A stretch of DNA of 64,000 nt. Source: Dehalococcoidia bacterium (GTDB lineage: Bacteria > Chloroflexota > Dehalococcoidia > UBA2979). Positions 57,318-64,000 of this stretch are shown piece after piece (within the stretch, counting starts at the first letter, position 1; each line of letters starts with the position of its first letter). The notes beneath the pieces are model-generated. The model was not told where the DNA came from. It saw nothing but the letters and a program-made list of their open reading frames with translations, and made no database searches. The stretch covers positions 54,536 through 118,535 of the forward strand of contig JAPYRK010000003.1 in the NCBI GenBank assembly GCA_029941115.1, written 5' to 3'. Made by a program: the position numbers and the translations under genes.

Positions 57318-59987
57318 TTATGCATCATCGCCGATAGCTCGGCTCCATACAGCTTTCTGTAGCTCAGGGAGGAGCAACCAAGGTACTCGCGTGACGTCGC
57401 CCGCACCGATACTTATAAAAACATCTCCCGGTTCAATCTTTTTGACAGTAGCAGCCACTGCTTGATCAATTGAAGCCACATAGGAAACCTCGATGTTTTC
57501 AATAAGATCGGCTAAGTCTCTCGCTGACAGACCATCCACTGGATCTTCTCGTGCGGCGAATGTTTTCAGGAGTAGTAGTGAGTCAACTCCCTCAAAGCAA
57601 GATATAAATTCATCTAAGAGATATTTTGTCCTTGAAAAAGTATGAGGTTGAAAGCAAGCAATAATTCGTCGGTTCGGGTATCTATTCTTTGCTGCGCGAA
57701 TAGTTGCCCTTATTTCTGTAGGGTGGTGAGCATAATCATCGATAACAGATATTGGGTAATTTTCCGTATTTTCTGACCCATCCGGAATTGTAATTTCACC
57801 CACTAGTTCGAATCTGCGTCTAGCACCTTTGAATGTGCGAGCTGCCTGAGCAGCTGTCGTGAAATCTACGCCGGCATGCATGCTCCCAGCCAGAGCAGCT
57901 AGAAAATTTCCGACGTTATGCTGGCCTACTAGCTTTATAGAAGCCGTACCAAGTTTTTGTTTTTTGAAGAACACGTCAAACTGGGTAACATCTTCTTTGT
58001 ATTCAATTGACTGGGCATACCAGTCACCCTCGCGCGGGCAAACTGAGTAGGTTTCGATTTGCAAATCGTTACGCGAGGCATTTTTCGCTGTGTTCATGGC
58101 GCCCTCGTCATCTGCGCAAACGAGAAGAACTCCACCACTTACTATCTGGGACGTAAATTTATTGAAAGACTCGAAGAATATTTGTTCAGTACCAAAATAA
58201 TCTAAGTGATCGGGATCTACATTAGTGATTACAGCTATTGAAGGTTTATATGAAAGAAAGGCATCTGCATACTCATCAGCCTCTACAATTGCAGTCTGTC
58301 CACGACCATTTAGCACATTTGAGTTGTTCAAGTCGGGTATATTCCCCCCGATTAACGCAATTGGGTCGAGCCCTGCATTCTGTGCCATTAATGTCGCAAG
58401 TGAGGAAGTTGTGGTTTTGCCATGCGAACCGGCAACCGCCAGGAGTTGCCGGTCCGAAATTAAGCGATTAACCATTTCAGCTCTTGAAATAATGGGTATT
58501 CCTTTTTCTCGAGCCGCCTTTAATTCTGGATTATCAATCTTTGCAGCGGCAGTCGTGACGACTAAATCAGGATGGTCGATATTTTTTTCAGAATGTCCGA
58601 TATGGATTTTGGCTCCTCTTTTAGTTAGTTTTCTGGTTGAGTCACTATCTATGAGGTCGGAACCAGTTACTTTGTGTCCATTTTGTAGAAGGATTTCACC
58701 GATTCCTGAAAGGTGTATTCCTCCGGCTCCGACCAAATGGATATTTGGTGGTAATTCGGGAGAATTTGTTGTAGCGGCTTTCAGAATAATTGAACTAATT
58801 TGTTCCGCAGCATATGGCCGACTGACGGCAGATATATTCTCGGTCATGCGGGTAAGTTCAGTGGGCTGCGATATGAGGTGAAGAATTGTTTCACCTAGTT
58901 GATCGAGGTTTTGTTCATTTATTACGATCGCAGCTCCCGCAATTCTAAGTACTTCCGCATTTGCAGATTGATCTGAAAATGACCCGGGGATAACGATGCT
59001 AGGCAGACTCGCGATCGATGCCTCTCCGATGACTGATGCTCCCCCTCTAAAAATTCCTAGATCTGCCGCAGCCATTAATTCTTCCATTTTTTCGCTGTAG
59101 CCAACCACTATATATTTTTTAGAACGCTCCTCCACGAGCACTTGTGTTTCTTTGAGGACTCGGTCGAAGTCATTTTTACCGGTAACATGTATCACGTTCG
59201 CGACGTTTAGGACCTCTGGAAGGATACTGATAATTTGATCGTTAATAGTTCGGGAACCAATAGAGCCTCCTGCTATCAAAATAGTAGGATAAATATTGTT
59301 GAGGTCAAGTAATGTTTTTGCTGTTTTCCGGATGGATTTTCGCTCACCATTAAATTTTCGCTGAAAAATCGATCGAACGGGATATCCCGTCTCTACGGAT
59401 TTGGTGGAGTCGAGGTAATCCAAAGATTTTCTGTTCGAGCAAAGAATGAGACTAGCATCTTTTGAGATGAATTTAACTGCCCAACCTGGCATCACGTCTG
59501 GTAGGAATAAAATAATTGGAATACCTAGTTTTGCTGCAGCCCTACATATTGGAGCCGATGCATACCCTCCAGTAGCGAATATTACGTCTATTGATTCTTC
59601 GCGAAGATGACGCAAGGCAGACTGTGTTCCTTTCCAAAGCATATATATTCCTTTTATGAAGCGATATGGAGATTTGGTTCTAATTGCGGCGGATTCGATT
59701 GGAATAAAATTAATCTCTGCGTCCGCTGTGATTTTTGCTTCCGCTCCATTAATAGAACCGAAGTATGTAAAATGTAGATCAGCTTCAGTATTGAATTGAT
59801 CCAGTCTTTCTTTTACAGCAAGTGCTGGGTACACGTGTCCACCAGTTCCTCCACCCGCCAAGCCTATTCGAATAATACTTGCGGGGTCATTGAGTTTTGT
59901 ACCCTCCGCTAGATTTGCCAGTACGGAAGATTCGTCTATTTCGAATAGGGGAGGCTTCATGCTCGGATCGAGGTCTTTTTTTACCAT
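57318..59987 (-). CDS. murG-murC: MurG-MurC fusion protein (N-terminal MurG-like, C-terminal UDP-MurNAc:L-Ala ligase)
   Basis: N-terminal GLAGGGTGGHVYPALAV and GGSIGSRTINDQI; C-terminal VGAGGIHLSGIGEIL, AGSHGKTTTSSL, NVDPDHLDYFG, VIDDYAHHPTEIRATI in one uninterrupted 889-aa ORF. Confidence 0.93.
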   Translation of the reverse strand: MVKKDLDPSMKPPLFEIDESSVLANLAEGTKLNDPASIIRIGLAGGGTGGHVYPALAVKERLDQFNTEADLHFTYFGSINGAEAKITADAEINFIPIESAAIRTKSPYRFIKGIYMLWKGTQSALRHLREESIDVIFATGGYASAPICRAAAKLGIPIILFLPDVMPGWAVKFISKDASLILCSNRKSLDYLDSTKSVETGYPVRSIFQRKFNGERKSIRKTAKTLLDLNNIYPTILIAGGSIGSRTINDQIISILPEVLNVANVIHVTGKNDFDRVLKETQVLVEERSKKYIVVGYSEKMEELMAAADLGIFRGGASVIGEASIASLPSIVIPGSFSDQSANAEVLRIAGAAIVINEQNLDQLGETILHLISQPTELTRMTENISAVSRPYAAEQISSIILKAATTNSPELPPNIHLVGAGGIHLSGIGEILLQNGHKVTGSDLIDSDSTRKLTKRGAKIHIGHSEKNIDHPDLVVTTAAAKIDNPELKAAREKGIPIISRAEMVNRLISDRQLLAVAGSHGKTTTSSLATLMAQNAGLDPIALIGGNIPDLNNSNVLNGRGQTAIVEADEYADAFLSYKPSIAVITNVDPDHLDYFGTEQIFFESFNKFTSQIVSGGVLLVCADDEGAMNTAKNASRNDLQIETYSVCPREGDWYAQSIEYKEDVTQFDVFFKKQKLGTASIKLVGQHNVGNFLAALAGSMHAGVDFTTAAQAARTFKGARRRFELVGEITIPDGSENTENYPISVIDDYAHHPTEIRATIRAAKNRYPNRRIIACFQPHTFSRTKYLLDEFISCFEGVDSLLLLKTFAAREDPVDGLSARDLADLIENIEVSYVASIDQAVAATVKKIEPGDVFISIGAGDVTRVPWLLLPELQKAVWSRAIGDDA

Positions 59988-61192
59988 TATGCGATAATTC
60001 TTTTCTCATTTGAATTGTTCGATTTTTGGAGCACAGTGTACCTGCTGATCGACATTAGAATACCGATTGCCGTTAATATAGATATCAGCGACGAGCCTCC
60101 GTAGGATATTAGCGGTAATGGGACACCTGTTAACGGTATCAGGTTCGTTGCGCCCGCTATGTTTATTCCGCTCTGGATAGCGATCCAGCAGCAAATTCCC
60201 GTCGCCACAAGAGAGCCAAACATATCGGGTGCATTTTTTACTAGGAGCCAGCCTCGCCACAGTAAAGCGGAGAGTAGCAATATTACTATCATGCTTCCGA
60301 CAAAGCCCGTTTCCTCTCCGATTACCGCAATGATGCCGTCAGTTTTTGCGGCTGGAAGATAATAAAATTTCTGACGAGAGAGACCTAAGCCTTGACCAAT
60401 TAGTCCTCCAGATCCAAAGGCATTTGCAAGTTGTATGGTGTGATAACCGATTCCTTGAGGGTCAGATTCGGACGAAATAAAGGCCAGTATTCGTTGCCAC
60501 CGATAGGGTGCGCTCAGAATTAATAAACCGGTGACAATTGCGCCAGATATCGCCAGTAGCAAAATATGAATAATTTTCGTGGTATTGGCGGTGAAAAACA
60601 TGCAACCAATAATCGACGCCAGAATAAAAGCTGTACCTATATCAGGTTGAGGTATGATTAGCCCGAGTATAATTCCCACAATCAGTATGAACGGGATTAT
60701 TCCAGTTTCTATGCTGCGAATAGTATTTCCCTTGGCTGTCAGCCATGCTGCCAGATAAATAATTGCGGCGAGTTTAGCGAACTCCGAGGGTTGAATTGTT
60801 GGTAGAAACGGTAGGTTTAACCAAGATCTTGCGCCGTTGACCTCGATTCCTAAAGCCGGCACAAATAGGAGTGAGAGGAGCAGGAGTGCTAGGCCGACTG
60901 CCAGGGGGCTCCATCTCGCAAGATGACGGTAATCCAGTGACTGGAAGATTAACAAAAACACAAAACCGATTACTAGCATCATCGCATGTCTTCGACCGAA
61001 TCCAGAAAGCGAGTTCAAGTCAGAATCTAGAGTTGCCGTCGAGGTGATTGCAATGAGTCCGATTATTGTTAGAAGACTAGTAATGCAAAACAGAAGATAA
61101 TCGGGAGAGTGCCTTGTCATCTGGCGAGCAGTAGACTCAGGGTAGGGAACAGACTTTTTTCGAATTCTAAATAAAGTTTCAGTCATGGGCAT
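59987..61192 (-). CDS. ftsW: FtsW-type lipid II polymerase (SEDS family)
   Basis: NGARSWLNLPFLPTIQPSEFAKLA, LIIPQPDIGTAFILASI, FGSGGLIGQGLG, GVPLPLISYGGSSLI. Confidence 0.96.
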   Translation of the reverse strand: MPMTETLFRIRKKSVPYPESTARQMTRHSPDYLLFCITSLLTIIGLIAITSTATLDSDLNSLSGFGRRHAMMLVIGFVFLLIFQSLDYRHLARWSPLAVGLALLLLSLLFVPALGIEVNGARSWLNLPFLPTIQPSEFAKLAAIIYLAAWLTAKGNTIRSIETGIIPFILIVGIILGLIIPQPDIGTAFILASIIGCMFFTANTTKIIHILLLAISGAIVTGLLILSAPYRWQRILAFISSESDPQGIGYHTIQLANAFGSGGLIGQGLGLSRQKFYYLPAAKTDGIIAVIGEETGFVGSMIVILLLSALLWRGWLLVKNAPDMFGSLVATGICCWIAIQSGINIAGATNLIPLTGVPLPLISYGGSSLISILTAIGILMSISRYTVLQKSNNSNEKRIIA

Positions 61193-62610
61193 ATGATCGA
61201 CTCACGAGCTAGATCATTGACAAGTTTTTTGAACTCGCTACCTCGTTCTTCAAAGGTGTTGTACTGATCAAAAGATGTGCCTCCGGGCGACAAAAGAATG
61301 CAGTCCCCCGACACACCTAATTCCACCGCTAATTTAAAGGCGTCACCAAGGAGTTCACGGTGATGTACTTTGACTTCGGGCAAAATGATTCTGTTTTTAA
61401 AAATGTGACGCGCCTCACCGAATGTAATGACGGCTCGACATTTCTGAGTAATTTCTGGTAATAAGTTATCAAAAGGGAGTTTTTTATCCCTGCCCCCCAT
61501 AAGCAGAATCGTGGGTGTGTCAATTGATTTTAGACCGACCAGTGTTCTGTCTGGGGTGGTGGCAATTGAGTCATTAATAAAAGCGATATTATTAACTTTT
61601 GCTATTTTTTCTAGTCGATGCTCGACTCCCGAGAACCCTAGGAGTGCCTCAGAAATATGTTCAATATCAATGCCGAGTAAGATGCTAATTGCGGCGGCAC
61701 AAGCCACATTTTCGACATTGTGTAAACCAGGTATTTTTAATTCTTTGATATCACATATTGTGATTTCTTCTGCTCTCTGATTGGTGTACTTTAAGAATCT
61801 GGATGATAGAGAAACTTTTGGGACTGTGGCTGGGGTCGTATTAGTCTGTGTAGAGACTTCTATAATTTGGCTCTTTGCTTCGGCCACGAATTCGCGGACA
61901 ATTGAATTATCTACCTGTGCGACAAACATGTCTTCGGGCTTCTGCCATCGGATAATGTTTCTTTTTAAATTGATGTAGTCTCCCCATGAGAATTGATCTA
62001 GATGATTTTGGGTAACATTTGTGACACATGCTATCTCAGGAGATCTTGTCACACGGAGTAGTTGGGTGTGCGACATTTCGACAATAACTTTCGTTGCTGG
62101 GTGTATGTTCTCTAGTTGAGTAAGTAATCCTTTTCCTATATTTCCCCCGACAATAAAGTCTTCATTTGCAATTTCAAGTATTGCGGTGACTAACGCAGTA
62201 GTAGTTGTTTTTCCAGAAGAACCCGTAATGCCTACGATTGGCGCGGGGCATCGAGACATGAAAAGCTCAAGCATAGAGGAGACTCTAATATTCAGATTAT
62301 TTGCTTCAATGATAATCGGATTATTTTGAGGTATTCCCTGTGAGACAAAAATACTTTCATACTTGCCAATGTCTTGCATGAGAGTTTCTGCAGTTGCATA
62401 TCCAACATGAGCAATTGGAAACTGATATTTTATTTTCTGGATTAATGGCTCAATTTCGTAAAAAGTCTTTTTGTCTGAAAGCGTAACGATTGCTCCTTCT
62501 GTTACTAAGAATTCTGCAAGATCTGTACCTTCAATACCTAGTCCGACTATGGCGACCTCTTTGTCCTTGTAAGATGAAGGCAAGCGTGAATTCAATATAT
62601 GTCCCTTCAA
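61183..62610 (-). CDS. murD: UDP-N-acetylmuramoylalanine-D-glutamate ligase
   Basis: VAIVGLGIEGTDLAEFL, GITGSSGKTTTTALV, NVTQNHLDQF, INDSIATTPDRTLVGL, LLMGGRDKKLPF; TTG start overlapping mraY stop inferred. Confidence 0.93.
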   Translation of the reverse strand: MKGHILNSRLPSSYKDKEVAIVGLGIEGTDLAEFLVTEGAIVTLSDKKTFYEIEPLIQKIKYQFPIAHVGYATAETLMQDIGKYESIFVSQGIPQNNPIIIEANNLNIRVSSMLELFMSRCPAPIVGITGSSGKTTTTALVTAILEIANEDFIVGGNIGKGLLTQLENIHPATKVIVEMSHTQLLRVTRSPEIACVTNVTQNHLDQFSWGDYINLKRNIIRWQKPEDMFVAQVDNSIVREFVAEAKSQIIEVSTQTNTTPATVPKVSLSSRFLKYTNQRAEEITICDIKELKIPGLHNVENVACAAAISILLGIDIEHISEALLGFSGVEHRLEKIAKVNNIAFINDSIATTPDRTLVGLKSIDTPTILLMGGRDKKLPFDNLLPEITQKCRAVITFGEARHIFKNRIILPEVKVHHRELLGDAFKLAVELGVSGDCILLSPGGTSFDQYNTFEERGSEFKKLVNDLARESIICP

Positions 62611-63593
62611 CTTGTAAGTGCTAGAGCAATGCCCACCAGCGCACCGGCTATTCCAAATAAATAAAGTCTCATAACCACCTGGGGCTCGCTCCATCCTGAG
62701 AGCTCAAGATGGTGATGGAATGGAGTTTTTCGAAATATTCGTTTTCCCTTAGTAATTTTGAAGTAGCCAACTTGGATTACATCCGAAGTCGCTTCTATGA
62801 CGAAGACAATTCCAATTATAGGTAGAAGAAGCCAGTGTCCAGTCATCAGAGCGACTGTCCCCAGTGCCGCCCCAAGCGGGAGTGCGCCTGTATCACCCAT
62901 AAATACCAGTGCAGGATGAGCGTTGTACCAGAGAAAACCTAGCAAGGCACCAGCCACTGTAAAGCAAAAAATAGATAGGAATAATTGTCCCTGTGAGTAG
63001 GCGATTATCCCATAGGCACCAAAGGAAAACAAGGCTGTCCCTCCCAACAAGCCATCTAACCCGTCAGTTATTGAGACTGCGGTGGTCGTACTGAAGACAG
63101 TTAGAAATGCAACAGCTAAATAAAAGTACCCAATAGAATACTTTCCAAGCCAAGGGATAAATACGCTCTCTGCTTCGAGTAGGTAGAACATGCAGGTAGA
63201 AACTCCTGCCGAAATAGCGCTCAGAAATAAGAACTTAAAACGCCAGGAGAGGCTTGAATTAGGTCTATTTACTAGAGTTCCGAGATCGTCCCAAATACCG
63301 ACGACCAAGGTTATAGAGACTACCGCTAATGGAAGAATCATTGATTGGCGCTCAAACGAAAAAAAACTGTCTTCAAACTCAAATAGATTAGTGAAAATTG
63401 TCACTAAAACCACAGTGAGCCAGATGAATAACCCACCCATGGTCGGGGTTCCCACTTTACTAGCATGGCGGTCAGGTAAGTCTGCTGAAATAGCTTTTCT
63501 GAATTTATATCGCTTTAGGAATTGAACGCTTGGACCACCTAAGATCAACGCAACCACGAATGCCACACCGCCGGATAACAGTACCCCAGTCAT
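62607..63593 (-). CDS. mraY: phospho-N-acetylmuramoyl-pentapeptide-transferase
   Basis: KVGTPTMGGLFIW, ITDGLDGLLGG, AHPALVFMGDTGALPLGAALG, FRKTPFHHHLELSGWSEPQVVMRL. Confidence 0.97.
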   Translation of the reverse strand: MTGVLLSGGVAFVVALILGGPSVQFLKRYKFRKAISADLPDRHASKVGTPTMGGLFIWLTVVLVTIFTNLFEFEDSFFSFERQSMILPLAVVSITLVVGIWDDLGTLVNRPNSSLSWRFKFLFLSAISAGVSTCMFYLLEAESVFIPWLGKYSIGYFYLAVAFLTVFSTTTAVSITDGLDGLLGGTALFSFGAYGIIAYSQGQLFLSIFCFTVAGALLGFLWYNAHPALVFMGDTGALPLGAALGTVALMTGHWLLLPIIGIVFVIEATSDVIQVGYFKITKGKRIFRKTPFHHHLELSGWSEPQVVMRLYLFGIAGALVGIALALTS

Positions 63594-64000
63594 TCTGGCT
63601 TCCCAGCTTGCTCGATGACCACACCATAATCGGATATTATCTGGGGAATAAAATTATTTAACTTAAAAGCTTGGGATCCTTTAATCAGTATCGTACTTTT
63701 TGCTCTCAAAGCTTTAACTATATAGTCAATTGCCTCATCATTTGAATGCGCGACATCGACCTTTTTTATGCCGTTTTTTGCTGCAGCAGCTGCCATTATC
63801 GTGGCTGCACTCCCCAAAGTAACTAAATGATCTAGGGAGTCAGCTGCAAGCTTCCCAGCCAACTCATGCTCCGAATCTGAGAGCTCGCCCAATTCAAGCA
63901 TGTCAGCTAAAAGCGCCACACGATAGCCTTGAGTTTTTTTCATTACTTGTAATATTGCCGCGAGGGACTTCGGTTGGGAGTTATATGTGTCGTCTAGGAG
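63590..64000 (-). CDS. murF: UDP-MurNAc-tripeptide D-Ala-D-Ala ligase, C-terminal part, truncated by window end
   Basis: Frame open to window edge with LLDDTYNSQPKSLAAILQVM...VALLADMLELGELSDSEHELAGKLA. Confidence 0.93.
   Translation of the reverse strand, partial: LLDDTYNSQPKSLAAILQVMKKTQGYRVALLADMLELGELSDSEHELAGKLAADSLDHLVTLGSAATIMAAAAAKNGIKKVDVAHSNDEAIDYIVKALRAKSTILIKGSQAFKLNNFIPQIISDYGVVIEQAGKPE

Noticed and set aside
58225-58881. 218-aa plus-strand ORF inside murGC
   Set aside because: Fully antisense to the well-supported Mur fusion; composition is that of a shadow frame
1-64000. CRISPR arrays, transposases, toxin-antitoxin, restriction-modification or phage genes
   Set aside because: No regularly spaced repeats and no ORF in the supplied track matches these families by motif

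Overview
The window carries about 50 densely packed bacterial protein genes, two tRNAs (Phe-GAA, Asp-GTC), a clear intrinsic terminator and a Gram-positive-type SOS box upstream of recA-recX. Gene content and order (RNase Y-recX-recA, aroQ-pepP-efp-xseAB, tupABC, CoA-transferase/thiolase/acyl-CoA dehydrogenase genes, a dcw cell-division/peptidoglycan cluster) suggest a Chloroflexota/SAR202-like genome; that placement is inference only. Most of the window is housekeeping. The main points for a second look are: (i) a predicted single-ORF MurG-MurC fusion; (ii) FtsZ with a ~137-aa N-terminal extension ending in a DIPDF motif directly before the GTPase core, and a tubulin-like GGGTGSG signature; (iii) a small accessory patch at ~50.25-51.70 kb between yggS and nrdR, with a frameshifted gene, 20-bp direct repeats exactly 500 bp apart, a perfect 24-bp inverted repeat with a 2-nt loop, and tiny membrane-protein ORFs; (iv) an apparent frameshift in an enolase-superfamily gene; (v) -10-like hexamers exactly at -12 to -7 from several start codons, suggesting leaderless transcripts. 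I saw no CRISPR array, transposase, phage or recognisable defence system.
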